Assembly (NCBI RefSeq): GCF_047971885.1 | Contig: NZ_JBKEAE010000183.1 | Location: 1-64,000 of the forward strand | Length of the DNA: 64,000 nt | From: Tropicimonas sp047971885 | GTDB taxonomy: Bacteria > Pseudomonadota > Alphaproteobacteria > Rhodobacterales > Rhodobacteraceae | Direction: 5' to 3' | Shown: piece after piece, positions 8,892 through 17,621 of the stretch | Layout of the letters: every line of letters begins with the position of its first letter | Position numbering within the stretch: the first letter of the stretch is position 1 | Program-made: the position numbers and the translations under genes | Notes under the pieces: generated by a model | What the model saw: only the letters and a program-made list of their open reading frames with translations | What the model was told of the DNA's origin: nothing | The model's database searches: none

Positions 8892-9071
8892 TCAGTCGTC
8901 GCGCGGCTCCCGGGGCAGGTCCGCTTCGGGCGATCCGGGTTCGGGTGCCTCGTCGGTCTCGATCCGGTAATATCCGCCGAGCCAGCGGCCAAGATCGACA
9001 TCGGCGCAGCGCTTCGAGCAGAAGGGCCGGTAGGCCGGGTCGCTGACCTTTCCGCAGATCGGGCAGGTCAT
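8892..9071 (-). CDS. yacG: DNA gyrase inhibitor / zinc-ribbon protein YacG
   Basis: A 59-residue zinc-ribbon protein. The four ligands are visible as CPIC (Cys3, Cys6) and CSKRC (Cys18, Cys22), followed by DLGRWLGGYYRIE, which matches the family's conserved D-L-x-W segment. In E. coli YacG binds GyrB and inhibits gyrase. The acidic, proline-rich tail is ordinary. Its ATG overlaps the stop of the RNase G/E gene by 4 bp (ATGA), placing it last in a maf-rng-yacG operon, an order seen in other Rhodobacterales. Confidence 0.92.
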   Translation of the reverse strand: MTCPICGKVSDPAYRPFCSKRCADVDLGRWLGGYYRIETDEAPEPGSPEADLPREPRDD

Positions 9072-10111
9072 CGCAGCGCCTTTCGCACCACCGCATCGAG
9101 CGGCGTCCGCTCGCGTTTGCGTTGCAGTTCGAAGTTCCCCAGCGGCGTCCAGCCGGCCAGGGCGGTTTCCACCGCGTCGCTCCTGAATGCCGCCTGTAGT
9201 GCCTGTTCGATCTGCCGCCGGTCCTTCTTGGCCAGCGGCGCGAAATCGATCGCGATCTGCCCGCCAAGCCCGCGCAGCCGCAGCGCGCGGGGCAGGGCGC
9301 GTGCCGCCGCCAGATTGGCCTTGAGCCCGGCGGCGGGCGATGCGTCGGCGCCGGTGTTCACATCCACCGCGACAAAGGCCCGGGTCGGCTCGACCGCCAT
9401 CGTGCCGCCGCCGGACAGGTCTTCGAGCGGCGCGGTCGCGCTCGCCAGGTCGTCCAGCACACCGCGCGCCGCAAAGCACCCCGGTTCGGTCATAACCTCG
9501 TCCGGGCTGCCCCACTCCCGCCAGGCGAGCGCATGGGCATCCGGGCCGTCGAGCAGCAGCTCCGCGGCGCCATCGGCGTTTGCGGTTACCGCTTCGGCCT
9601 GCGCGCGCATTTCGGCGATGTCCTCGGCGATCTTGTCCTCCGGCGCGTTCGCGCTGGCCGAGCGCAGGATCAGGCCGAACCCCGAGCCCTCCATGATCCC
9701 GGCCGCCAGCACCCTGAGTTGCAGGCGCGTCTCCTCGTCGCGGATCGCGCGCGAGACGTTCAGCCCCGGCGCGCCCGGTGTGACGATTGCGTATTTCGAC
9801 TTGAAGAGAAGCTTCTGCGTCAGCGGAACCGCCTTGCCCGGCTCGCAATGGGACGAGATCTGAACCAGAACCGGCTGACCGGCGGAAAGCCCCTTCGAAT
9901 GACGCAGAAAGCCCTTGCCGTCGGGCAGGCGGACAAAGACACCGCCCATGCCCTTGAGCGGGCGCTCGACCAGCCCGCGAAAGATGGCGCCGGGAACGGC
10001 CGGGCCGTCTTCGGGTGGATCGATCAGGAAATCCTCCAGCCGGCCATCCGTCAGCAGGGCGGCGGCCCGCCGCCCGGCGATCCGGTCGAGAAAGGCGCTG
10101 CTGCCCCTCAT
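9068..10111 (-). CDS. rng: Ribonuclease E/G family protein (short RNase G-like)
   Basis: A 347-residue endoribonuclease of the RNase E/G family, shorter than E. coli RNase G (489). Visible catalytic features are VAVDVNTGAD and IAIDFAPL, the regions that hold the two Mg-binding aspartates, and an S1-like region near the N-terminus with GGVFVRLPDGKGFLRHS. The CPxC zinc-link of RNase E/G is not evident. The start at 10111 gives MRGSSAFLD and overlaps the maf stop by 4 bp (ATGA). It probably acts in RNA processing or decay. Its small size makes it a paralogue distinct from a full-length RNase E, which should lie elsewhere in the genome. Confidence 0.88.
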   Translation of the reverse strand: MRGSSAFLDRIAGRRAAALLTDGRLEDFLIDPPEDGPAVPGAIFRGLVERPLKGMGGVFVRLPDGKGFLRHSKGLSAGQPVLVQISSHCEPGKAVPLTQKLLFKSKYAIVTPGAPGLNVSRAIRDEETRLQLRVLAAGIMEGSGFGLILRSASANAPEDKIAEDIAEMRAQAEAVTANADGAAELLLDGPDAHALAWREWGSPDEVMTEPGCFAARGVLDDLASATAPLEDLSGGGTMAVEPTRAFVAVDVNTGADASPAAGLKANLAAARALPRALRLRGLGGQIAIDFAPLAKKDRRQIEQALQAAFRSDAVETALAGWTPLGNFELQRKRERTPLDAVVRKALR

Positions 10112-10686
10112 GACCGGCTCCGGTAAAGCGGATAGCCGGCGGCCATCAGCAGGTTGGCCGTTTCGGCAACCGGCAGGCCGACAATGGCGGTATAGGAGCC
10201 GCTGATCCACGGAACGAAGGCGCCGGCCGGCCCCTGGATCGAATAGCCGCCTGCCTTGCCCCGCCAGTCGCCGCTGGCCAGGTAGGCGTTCACCTCGAGA
10301 TCGCTCAGCCGTTTCATCCTGACGGTGCTGAGCGCTTCGCGCTCCCACAGCCTGCCGTTGCGCCGTACGGCAACCGCCGTTACCACGCGATGGCGCCGCC
10401 CCGACAGCGCATGGAGGAATGCCGCCGCCTCGCCCGCATCCGCGGGCTTGCCATAGATGCGGCGGCCGAGCATCACGGTGGTGTCGGCGGCAAGCACGAT
10501 GTCATCGTCCTCGGCCGGAACCGCCAGCGCCTTTTCGCGCGCCATGCGGGCGCAATAGGGGCGCGGAAGCTCGCGCGGCGCCGGCGTCTCGTCGATTTCG
10601 GGCGGGCGGACCGCATCGGGCGTCACGCCGATCCGGGCAAGCAGTTCCCGCCGGCGCGGGCTGGCCGACCCGAGAATCAGCCGCAT
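10108..10686 (-). CDS. maf: Maf-like nucleotide pyrophosphatase
   Basis: A 192-residue Maf/YceF/YhdE-family protein that hydrolyses non-canonical or methylated nucleoside triphosphates to monophosphates. The N-terminal substrate loop LILGSASPRRRELL (the SxSPRR motif) is intact, as is the ADTTVMLGRRIYGKP active-site segment with its aspartate. The downstream GDWRGKAGGYSIQGPAGAFV motif is also typical. It lies 9 bp after infA on the minus strand and overlaps the RNase gene, so the three are likely co-transcribed. Confidence 0.93.
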   Translation of the reverse strand: MRLILGSASPRRRELLARIGVTPDAVRPPEIDETPAPRELPRPYCARMAREKALAVPAEDDDIVLAADTTVMLGRRIYGKPADAGEAAAFLHALSGRRHRVVTAVAVRRNGRLWEREALSTVRMKRLSDLEVNAYLASGDWRGKAGGYSIQGPAGAFVPWISGSYTAIVGLPVAETANLLMAAGYPLYRSRS

Positions 10687-10695
10687 CCCCGCCGC

Positions 10696-10914
10696 CTATT
10701 TGAAACGATAGTTGATTCGGCCCTTGGTCAGGTCGTAAGGGGTCATTTCCACCTGAACCCGGTCGCCTGCAAGAACCCGGATGCGGTTTTTCCGCATCTT
10801 GCCTGCCGTATGCGCGATGATCTCGTGGCCATTGTCCAGCTCGACCCTGAATGTCGCGTTCGGCAGAAGTTCCTTCACGACACCGGGAAATTCGAGCATT
10901 TCTTCCTTGGCCAT
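10696..10914 (-). CDS. infA: Translation initiation factor IF-1
   Basis: A 72-residue S1/OB-fold protein identical in length to bacterial IF-1, which binds the A site of the 30S subunit during initiation. Hallmarks are MAKEEMLEFPGVVKELLPN at the N-terminus, HTAGKMRKNRIRVLAGDRV in the middle and VEMTPYDLTKGRINYR at the end. CAGGAG lies 5 nt before the ATG at 10914. It is followed closely by maf, the usual Rhodobacterales order. Confidence 0.97.
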   Translation of the reverse strand: MAKEEMLEFPGVVKELLPNATFRVELDNGHEIIAHTAGKMRKNRIRVLAGDRVQVEMTPYDLTKGRINYRFK

Positions 10915-10987
10915 GGTCACTCCTGAGTAGTTTGCGCGTACCTCCCGTCGGAAGGTGCCGGTTAAATGCGCCCTGCGGTCTAATAAA

Positions 10988-11887
10988 TCAAGGCCGATTC
11001 TCGGCAAAGCCCCGCAGCGTGGCGCCAGCGGCGCAACTGTCCGCCCGGGCGGAATCGGTTCGGGTGGAAACCTGGCCTTCGGTGCGGCATTGTCTGAGCG
11101 CGGCACGGCTGACCTCGGCATGGCACCAGCCCGGGCGGTTCAGTACGCCCTGGGCCAGAATGCCGGTTGCCGGGAAACCGACATCGGGCGGAGCGAAGAT
11201 CGCGGCACGCCCGTAATTCTCGTCGACGATCGGGCAGCCGGGCACCGGGCCGACCATCGGCGCATGGATCGCGACGCATTGCTGTTCGAGCGCCCGCGCC
11301 CGCGCCGCGATGCGCACTCGCTGCTGGCCCGACATGGTTTCGGTGTTCGATGGTACCAGCAGGACATCGGGTTTCAGCACGGTGGCCAGCGCGGGGAACT
11401 CGGCGTCGTAACAGATGAGCACGCCGATACGGCCGAGATCGGTTTCGAAAGGCGTCAGCGGCTCGCCCGGGACAAGCGGAGTGAAATCGCGCTCCCACGG
11501 GGTGAGGATCTGCTTGTCCTGATAGCCCGTTTCGCCGGTGGGCGTGTGCAGATGCGCGCGGTTGACCAGCCCCGGCACACCGTTGGCCGGCAGGGAGCCG
11601 CCGAGCAGGAAGACCGAGTGGCGCCGCGCGAGCCCGCCACAAAGCGCGGCGTAGCGTTCGGCGACCGCGGCCGAGCGCGGCCACCATTCCGCCAGCGGCA
11701 GGTTGGGCGGGGCATCGACCAGCGCGGCTTCGAGCCCCGCGTATTCGGGCAGAACCAGCAGCGCCGCGCCGTCGGCTGCCGCCCCGCCGATCCAGCGGTC
11801 GAGCTTTTCTTCGAGCGCCGCCCAGTCGGGCAGGCGGTCGACAGGGTAGGCCGCGCAGGCAAGGCGGATCGTTCGGGCTTTGGTCAT
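10988..11887 (-). CDS. Carbon-nitrogen hydrolase (nitrilase superfamily)
   Basis: A 299-residue nitrilase-fold amidase. The Glu-Lys-Cys triad is visible: Glu in LVLPEYAGLE (about residue 48), Lys in YQDKQILTPWE and Cys in GVLICYDAEFP. The second-shell glutamate region of the family may be represented by the WERDFTP segment. The substrate is unknown; members hydrolyse omega-amides, carbamoyl groups or nitriles. The C-terminal 40 residues are polar and less conserved-looking. It sits between the phosphatase gene and infA, positions that are adjacent in many relatives, so it looks like an insertion into that block. Confidence 0.85.
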   Translation of the reverse strand: MTKARTIRLACAAYPVDRLPDWAALEEKLDRWIGGAAADGAALLVLPEYAGLEAALVDAPPNLPLAEWWPRSAAVAERYAALCGGLARRHSVFLLGGSLPANGVPGLVNRAHLHTPTGETGYQDKQILTPWERDFTPLVPGEPLTPFETDLGRIGVLICYDAEFPALATVLKPDVLLVPSNTETMSGQQRVRIAARARALEQQCVAIHAPMVGPVPGCPIVDENYGRAAIFAPPDVGFPATGILAQGVLNRPGWCHAEVSRAALRQCRTEGQVSTRTDSARADSCAAGATLRGFAENRP

Positions 11888-12054
11888 GGGCGTTTCCGTT
11901 GTTCTTTCCGTTTCCGGTGTCGCTGTTCACGTCGTTCCTGCCGAATCGTGCGGCAATATCGTGGTTCGGGCAATAGCCGCAGCCCAGTCGGGCGGGTGGA
12001 ACACACAGATTTCCGATGCGGACCAGCGATCATCGCCCGAAAGCCGGACCAGCC

Positions 12055-12519
12055 TCAAAGGGTGTCGCCGTCGAGCGGCGGGCCGAAGCGGGCCACCATG
12101 CGGTCGATGATCTGATCGCGCGACTGCCGGTAGCGTGACAGCTTTTCCTCGCGCGTCTCGCCCAGACCGGTGGGGTCCATGATCGGCCAGTATTCGACAT
12201 CGAGGTGGTAGTAACGGGTCAGTTCCAGCGCCTTTCGCTGGCTGGCCGGCGAAAGCGCCACGATCAGGTCGAAACCGCCCAGATCGTCGCCCCAGTCCTG
12301 CATCTCGTCGAAACTGCGCGAGCGGTGGCGCGACAGTTCGACATCCATCTCGGCGCAGACCGAGATGCAGAATCCGTCGATCTCCAGATCGTTCTTCACC
12401 CCGGCGGACTGGATGTAAAAGCGGTGCCGGTAGAACAGCTTGGCTATCCCCTCGGCCATCGGCGAGCGGACGGCATTGTGATCGCAGGTGAACAGGACCG
12501 ATGCGGGCAGATCGCTCAT
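12055..12519 (-). CDS. Low-molecular-weight protein-tyrosine-phosphatase-like / ArsC-like protein
   Basis: A 154-residue protein of the low-molecular-weight phosphatase superfamily. The P-loop CX5R is present as CDHNAVRS (Cys12-Arg18), and the general-acid aspartate is plausibly Asp115 in IMDPTG. Unlike classical family members the N-terminal motif reads VLFTCDHNAVRSPMAEG, a form common in alphaproteobacteria. It is 5 bp downstream of the UPF0262 gene in the hisD operon. Activity as a phosphatase or arsenate reductase cannot be distinguished from sequence. Confidence 0.85.
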   Translation of the reverse strand: MSDLPASVLFTCDHNAVRSPMAEGIAKLFYRHRFYIQSAGVKNDLEIDGFCISVCAEMDVELSRHRSRSFDEMQDWGDDLGGFDLIVALSPASQRKALELTRYYHLDVEYWPIMDPTGLGETREEKLSRYRQSRDQIIDRMVARFGPPLDGDTL

Positions 12520-12524
12520 GCAGG

Positions 12525-13010
12525 TCAGCCCCCGAAATGCAATACGCAGATCAGGGTGAAGAGCCGCCGGGCGGTATCGATATCGATTTCGGCCTTTCCC
12601 TCCAGCCGCTCCTGCAATACGCGGGCTCCCTCGTTGTGGATGCCGCGACGGGCCATGTCGATGGTTTCGATCTGGCCCGGTGGCAGCGTCTTGACGGCGC
12701 TGAAATAGCTTTCGCAGATCTGGAAGTAGTCCTTTACCACCTGCCGGAACGGGCCGAGCGAGAGGTGAAATTCGGCGACCATCTGTTGCGTTTCGGTGGC
12801 GACCTCGAACACCAGCCGCCTTTCGCGGATGGCCAGGCCCAGCCTGTAGGGGCCATCGGGAACGGGCTGGTCGCCGCGCGGCGGGATGGCGAAGCTGTTG
12901 TCTTCCAGCAGATCGAAGACGGCGACCCTGCGCTCCTGTTCGATCTCGGGGGTAGGCGGCGGCAGCTGGGAATCGTCGATCTCGACGTGGCAGATACGGG
13001 TGGTGCTCAT
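12525..13010 (-). CDS. UPF0262 family protein
   Basis: A 161-residue protein of the alphaproteobacterial UPF0262 family, of unknown function. Recognisable segments are HVEIDDSQLPPPTPEIEQER at the start, DNSFAIPPRGDQPVPDGPYR and the C-terminal IETIDMARRGIHNEGA with DTARRLFTLICVLHF. The family is almost always next to hisD, as here: its ATG overlaps the hisD stop by 4 bp (ATGA). No signal peptide or membrane segment is seen. The tight coupling suggests a housekeeping role, but none is established. Confidence 0.9.
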   Translation of the reverse strand: MSTTRICHVEIDDSQLPPPTPEIEQERRVAVFDLLEDNSFAIPPRGDQPVPDGPYRLGLAIRERRLVFEVATETQQMVAEFHLSLGPFRQVVKDYFQICESYFSAVKTLPPGQIETIDMARRGIHNEGARVLQERLEGKAEIDIDTARRLFTLICVLHFGG

Positions 13011-14317
13011 GACTTGTCCTCGTTGAGCCGGTCGAGCCGGGCGCGGACGGACAGGCCATGCGCTTCGAGGCTCTCGGAAATGGCGAGCCGTTCGGCGGCC
13101 GGGCCGATGGCGCCGAGCGCGCCGGGGCTCATGCGGGCGAGCGTCGTGCGCTTGAGAAAATCCAGCACCGAAAGGCCGCTGGAAAACCGCGCCGACCGGG
13201 CGGTCGGCAGAACGTGGTTCGGCCCGCCGACATAATCGCCGATCGCCTCGGGGGTCCATGCGCCCAGAAAGATCGCGCCCGCGTGGCGTATCCGCGCCGC
13301 CAGCGCCTCGGGGTCGGCAACGCAAAGCTCCAGGTGTTCGGGGGCGATACGGTCCGAAAGGGCCACGGCTTCGTCCAGATCGCGCACGGTGATGACGGCG
13401 CCGAAATCGCGCCAGCTCGGCCCGGCGATGGTCCGCCGTTCGAGCGTTTCGAGCCGGCGCTCCACCGCCGCCGCCACCGCCTGCCCAAAGTCCGCATCGG
13501 GGGTGATCAGGATCGACTGCGCGCTTTCGTCGTGTTCGGCCTGGCTCAGCAGATCGACCGCCAGCCAGTCGGGATCGTTGTCGGCATCGGCGATCACCAG
13601 GATTTCCGAGGGCCCGGCGATCATGTCGATACCGACCCGCCCGAAGACGCGCCGCTTGGCGGCGGCGACAAAAGCGTTGCCCGGCCCGGTGATCTTGTCG
13701 ACCGGGGCGATGGTTGCGGTGCCATAGGCAAGCGCGGCGACCGCCTGAGCGCCGCCGATGCGGTAGATCGTATCGACCCCGGCGATCCGCGCCGCCAGCA
13801 GGACCAGCGGGTTCACCGTCCCGCCGGGGGTGGGTACGGTGATGACCAGCCGCCCGACACCGGCAACCCTGGCGGGGATCGCGTTCATCAGCACCGAGGA
13901 GGGATAGGAGGCCAGCCCGCCCGGCACATAGAGCCCGGCGGCATCGACCGGCGTCCAGCGCCAGCCGAGTTCCGCGCCCTCGGGATCGGTCCAGCGCGCA
14001 TCGGCGGGTATCTGGCGCCGGTGATAGGCGCGGATGCGTTCGGCCGCCAGTTCCAGCGCGCGGCGCTCGTCCTCAGGCACGCGGGCGCATTCGGCGTCGA
14101 TCTCGGCTTCGGTGAACGCAAGGGTCGCCGGAGTCAGCGCCAGCCGGTCGAAACGCTCGGTCAGTTCGATCACCGCCGCATCGCCGCGCGCCCGGACATC
14201 GCCGATGATCGCGGCCACCACCGCGTCGACATCGGGCGAATCCTCGCGCTTCGTGGTCAGGAAGGTGGCGAAGCGCGGCTCGAAATCCGGATCGGCGGTG
14301 TTCAGGAACTGGGGCAT
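13007..14317 (-). CDS. hisD: Histidinol dehydrogenase
   Basis: A 436-residue enzyme of the expected length that oxidises L-histidinol to L-histidine in two NAD-dependent steps, the end of histidine biosynthesis. Conserved elements include the YVPGG loop (AAGLYVPGGLASYPSSVLM), KITGPGNAFVAAAKRRVFG, GIDMIAGPSEILVIAD, the HDESAQ zinc-site region, the catalytic Glu-His in APEHLELC and the signature DYVGGPNHVLPT. It begins at an ATG preceded by GAGGAGA. It forms an operon with UPF0262 and the small phosphatase; no other his gene lies in the window. Confidence 0.97.
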   Translation of the reverse strand: MPQFLNTADPDFEPRFATFLTTKREDSPDVDAVVAAIIGDVRARGDAAVIELTERFDRLALTPATLAFTEAEIDAECARVPEDERRALELAAERIRAYHRRQIPADARWTDPEGAELGWRWTPVDAAGLYVPGGLASYPSSVLMNAIPARVAGVGRLVITVPTPGGTVNPLVLLAARIAGVDTIYRIGGAQAVAALAYGTATIAPVDKITGPGNAFVAAAKRRVFGRVGIDMIAGPSEILVIADADNDPDWLAVDLLSQAEHDESAQSILITPDADFGQAVAAAVERRLETLERRTIAGPSWRDFGAVITVRDLDEAVALSDRIAPEHLELCVADPEALAARIRHAGAIFLGAWTPEAIGDYVGGPNHVLPTARSARFSSGLSVLDFLKRTTLARMSPGALGAIGPAAERLAISESLEAHGLSVRARLDRLNEDKS

Positions 14318-14385
14318 CTGATCTCCTCGTCTGCCCCCTGATATCTTCCGCGTGCGGGGCCCTCAAGCCGGCCCTTGCGCGGCGC

Positions 14386-14862
14386 TCAGTCGCCGTGGCC
14401 GGGCGCCCGGCGCGATGGCGCCAGATAGGGGCGGCTGACATCGCGCAGCCAGATGTTCAGGCTCTCGACATCGAGCGCGATCGCGCCGTCGCCGGCAAGG
14501 ACCAGTTCCAGCCGCCCGGTGCCATCCTCGCCGGGCAGGAAGACCAGATCGATCAGCGACAGGATCGTCTCGTGATCGGTCCGGTCGATCCCCTGGCTCG
14601 CCACCTTCGCGACGTCCGAGACCAGCAGCAGGCTCTGCACCCGTTCGTAGGGGCGGTTGAGCCGTTCGGCGTCGGCACGGTCCTCCCAGCGGAACCGGTT
14701 GAGCAGCAGCGAAAAGCGCCGCAATGCCGGCTGCCATTTCATCTCGGTGACCGGAAAGATCGCATCCTGAACCAGCGTCGCGACGATCCGGAGATCATCG
14801 GCGTCGGTGACGCCCAGCGACAGCGGGCGTTCGGCGCCGTCCTCGAAAGTTGCGACAGCCAT
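14386..14862 (-). CDS. DUF2948 family protein
   Basis: A 158-residue protein of the DUF2948 family, found mainly in alphaproteobacteria next to murA and hisD. The N-terminus FEDGAERPLSLGVTDADDLR and the central EMKWQPALRRFSLLLNRFRWE are the recognisable parts. Function unknown; no membrane or secretion signal. The ATG at 14862 is used; an in-frame GTG at 14871 is possible. The first 68 bp overlap the 3' end of murA in another frame, far more than the usual 4-bp overlaps around it. Confidence 0.85.
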   Translation of the reverse strand: MAVATFEDGAERPLSLGVTDADDLRIVATLVQDAIFPVTEMKWQPALRRFSLLLNRFRWEDRADAERLNRPYERVQSLLLVSDVAKVASQGIDRTDHETILSLIDLVFLPGEDGTGRLELVLAGDGAIALDVESLNIWLRDVSRPYLAPSRRAPGHGD

Positions 14863-16129
14863 GCCCCTCACTCACCCGTTCGATATCGGCACCGCAGGCG
14901 CCCAGTTTTTCCTCGACCCGCTCGTAGCCGCGGTCAAGGTGATAGACCCGGTTGACCACGGTTTCACCCTCGGCCGCAAGGGCGGCGAGGATCAGCGAGA
15001 CGCTGGCGCGCAGGTCGGTCGCCATCACCGGCGCGCCCTTGAGCTTGTCAACCCCGACAACCGTCGCCGTGCCGCCGTGCACGTCGATCCGTGCGCCCAT
15101 CCGGATCAGTTCGGGTGCGTGCATGAAGCGGTTTTCGAATATTCGTTCCTCGAGCACACTGATGCCGTCGGCGGTGCACATCAGCGCCATCATCTGGGCC
15201 TGAAGGTCGGTCGGGAAGCCGGGGAAGACCTCGGTCACCACATCGGTTGCCCGTGCCCGCCCGTTGCGGCGTTCCACGACAATCCCCTCCGCCGTCTCCT
15301 CGATGGCGATATCGCAGGCGTCGAGCTTTTCGCAGAAGGCGCCCAGCAGATCGGTGCGGCCGCCGATCAGCTCCACCCGGCCGCCGGCGATCGCCGGAGC
15401 GAGCATGTAGGTGCCGGTCTCGATCCGGTCCGCCACCACGGGATGTGTCGCGCCATGCAGCCGGTCGACGCCCTGAACGGTAATGACCGGGCTGCCTTCG
15501 CCTTCGATCTCGGCCCCCATCTTGCGCAGACAGTGCGCAAGGTCGACAATTTCCGGCTCGCGCGCGGCGTTGCCCAGAACCGTGGTGCCCTTCGCAAGCG
15601 TTGCCGCCATCAGCACGTTTTCGGTCGCCCCGACCGAGGGGAAGCGCAGGTCGATCCGGTTGCCCCTGAGACCGCCCGGCGCGCTGGCGTGCAGATAGCC
15701 ATCCCTCAGTTCGATTTCCGCCCCCATCGCCTCGAGCGCCGAGATGTGGATATCCATCGGCCGCGCCCCGATCGCACAACCGCCGGGAAGCGAGACGACC
15801 GCATGGCCGTGACGCGCCAGCAGCGGCCCCAGCACGAGGTTCGATGCCCGCATCTTGCGCACGATCTCGTAATCGGCGACCGGGTTGTCGGCGTTGTGGC
15901 TCGACATGGCCAACACCTTGCCGTCCTGCATGGTCGAGGTTTCGGCCCCGAGCGAGGCGAGAAGCGTCGTCATGGTGCGGATATCGGACAGGCGCGGCGC
16001 ATTGGTCAGCGTCAGCGGTTCGTCGCTGAGAAGCGTCGCCGGCATCAGTGCCAGACAGGCGTTCTTTGCCCCCGAAATCGCGATTTTCCCGGCGAGGGGC
16101 CTACCGCCCCGTACAACGATCCTGTCCAT
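14795..16129 (-). CDS. murA: UDP-N-acetylglucosamine 1-carboxyvinyltransferase MurA
   Basis: Catalyses the first committed step of peptidoglycan precursor synthesis, transferring enolpyruvate from PEP to UDP-GlcNAc in the cytoplasm. The fosfomycin-target cysteine is present in PGGCAIGARPMDIH, and the N-terminal GGRPLAGKIAISGAKNACL is typical. The protein is 444 residues, about 20 longer than usual: after the normal terminus (EEKLGACGADIERV) it continues with an Arg-rich tail. A TGA lies in the adjacent frame just past that point, so a single-base indel or a recent extension may have changed the stop. The start at 16129 overlaps a small upstream gene. Confidence 0.95.
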   Translation of the reverse strand: MDRIVVRGGRPLAGKIAISGAKNACLALMPATLLSDEPLTLTNAPRLSDIRTMTTLLASLGAETSTMQDGKVLAMSSHNADNPVADYEIVRKMRASNLVLGPLLARHGHAVVSLPGGCAIGARPMDIHISALEAMGAEIELRDGYLHASAPGGLRGNRIDLRFPSVGATENVLMAATLAKGTTVLGNAAREPEIVDLAHCLRKMGAEIEGEGSPVITVQGVDRLHGATHPVVADRIETGTYMLAPAIAGGRVELIGGRTDLLGAFCEKLDACDIAIEETAEGIVVERRNGRARATDVVTEVFPGFPTDLQAQMMALMCTADGISVLEERIFENRFMHAPELIRMGARIDVHGGTATVVGVDKLKGAPVMATDLRASVSLILAALAAEGETVVNRVYHLDRGYERVEEKLGACGADIERVSEGHGCRNFRGRRRTPAVAGRHRRR

Positions 16130-16310
16130 GCCCGTCTGCCCTCTCGTCGTCGTTCTGCCCATCGTCAGCATGGGTGCCGCTTTCGCCGACCGCAGGCACC
16201 GCCCGCGCCCTGGCCTGCGCCTTGCGCTTCGCAAGATTGGATTTCAGCGCGTCCCTGAGCCGCTTTTCGCGCCCGTCGCCCGCCGTTCCGGATTGCCTTC
16301 CCTTGCCCAT
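16101..16310 (-). CDS. Small basic protein upstream of murA
   Basis: A 69-residue open frame ending 29 bp inside the murA start. The first half (EKRLRDALKSNLAKRKAQAR) is a basic, helical sequence resembling short uncharacterised proteins that I recall upstream of murA in Rhodobacterales. The second half is polar and low-complexity. The Shine-Dalgarno is weak. The overlap with murA and the familiar helical segment argue that it is a real, co-transcribed gene. It could still be chance, given the high GC content. Confidence 0.45.
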   Translation of the reverse strand: MGKGRQSGTAGDGREKRLRDALKSNLAKRKAQARARAVPAVGESGTHADDGQNDDERADGHGQDRCTGR

Positions 16311-16437
16311 GCGCCGCCATACCGCGCAAGGCGCGCTCTCGTCCAGTCTTCCCGACCACCCCCGGCAAATCCGTGCCGCAACCGAAAATCCGCTTGCACT
16401 CCCCCCCTCGGCCCGTATATCCCGCCGTCACTTCGGC

Positions 16438-16512
<75 letters not shown>

Positions 16513-16940
16513 TCAACGCCAAGAAAATCAAGCGGCTAGGATGGTTGGATGGCAGTGTGATCCGTTACCTCGCGTTATCCCCGGGCGGAATCACGTGCAT
16601 CCCGACCAGCCATCACCTGCGGCACCCTATCTGCTCTCCAAGTCATGACCGACGATAGACCGCAGGAGTTCATACAATTCGACACGACTGGAATTCGCGG
16701 AAGCAGAGCGAAGCATCTTGGCTGTGTTGCGCAAATCAACTGACGGCTGACCGTCCCCTATCCCCGGACGGCCCTATCCGACGACCTTTGTAACGGGTAT
16801 GCCGAGGGCAGTGTCGCCATTCAGAACAGCGATGCGGACCTGTGACCGGCCCGTCCGGAAAACAGGGAATACCGGCGTCTGACCAGACATTCCCGGCCGG
16901 CGGCGATCACCGGTTGGGGCTTGCCCTCACGAGTTCCGCT
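16513..16940. other. 428-bp stretch without a recognisable gene
   Basis: Between tRNA-Thr and the DUF2478 gene I see no supported coding region. The base composition is mixed and lower in GC than the genes around it. A segment near 16717-16740 (TTGGCTGTGTTGCGCAAATC) resembles the ends of some insertion sequences, but no partner repeat or transposase remnant was found. A decayed insertion next to the tRNA is possible but unproven. Confidence 0.35.
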
Positions 16941-17453
16941 TCAGGCGGCGCGCTTGCAGCAGGCGGCGCGCAGCCAGTCGAGCGCCAGATCGGCGTCGGC
17001 GGCAAGGGGCTGCGCCACGCCATCGGCGAAGGTCAGGAAAGCGGTGCGCCATTCTGGCGCGACACCGACCAGAACCGGCAGACCCATGTTGCAGGCCTGG
17101 CCGATGGCCTCGACCAGCCCGCGGCCCGCGGCTTCCTGTTTGCCGAACTTGTTGACGATCAGCGCCTGCGCTCCGGGGAGGCGTTCGTGAACCACACTTA
17201 CCGCCTGTTCGAGCGCACCTGCGTCAAGGCGGCAACTGACCGAGCCGGGGCCGAGATCCATGCTGACATTGCGGACCGGCCCATCGGGCAACAGGCGCAG
17301 GACGATGTTGCATAACTGATGTTCCGCCCCCGGATCGTCGAGTTGCACCGTGCCAGCAAGCACGATGCCCTCGGCCGCCGCGTGCCGGGCGACGGTATCG
17401 AGAATGCGGTTGGTCAGCAGATCCTCGTCCGAACAGATATAGCGGATGTCCAT
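16941..17453 (-). CDS. DUF2478 domain protein
   Basis: A 170-residue cytoplasmic protein of the DUF2478 family. The family signature is clear: ALIVNKFGKQEAAGRGLVEA followed by IGQACNMGLPVLVGVAP. Family members are, as I recall, often found near molybdenum-related transport genes and are sometimes misnamed as molybdenum ABC ATPases. The fold may be P-loop-derived, but no Walker A motif is visible here. Several cysteines occur, including CC near the C-terminus. The ATG at 17453 has AAGGTGG 6 nt upstream. It is divergent from a TonB-dependent receptor that carries a ModE-like palindrome, which supports a molybdenum link. Confidence 0.8.
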   Translation of the reverse strand: MDIRYICSDEDLLTNRILDTVARHAAAEGIVLAGTVQLDDPGAEHQLCNIVLRLLPDGPVRNVSMDLGPGSVSCRLDAGALEQAVSVVHERLPGAQALIVNKFGKQEAAGRGLVEAIGQACNMGLPVLVGVAPEWRTAFLTFADGVAQPLAADADLALDWLRAACCKRAA

Positions 17454-17621
17454 GTGTTCCACCTTTTATTATCAATATGTATTGTGAGGAATATCGCATG
17501 TGTCTTTCAAGCAATATTTTTCGGAAAATCCTGAATTTTGGCGGATAGGAATTTCGAATTTTCCTAGGAAACCGTGTGTCAGGGTGTTTTGTCGCGCCAT
17601 GCGCGGCTTGCGTATTGGATT

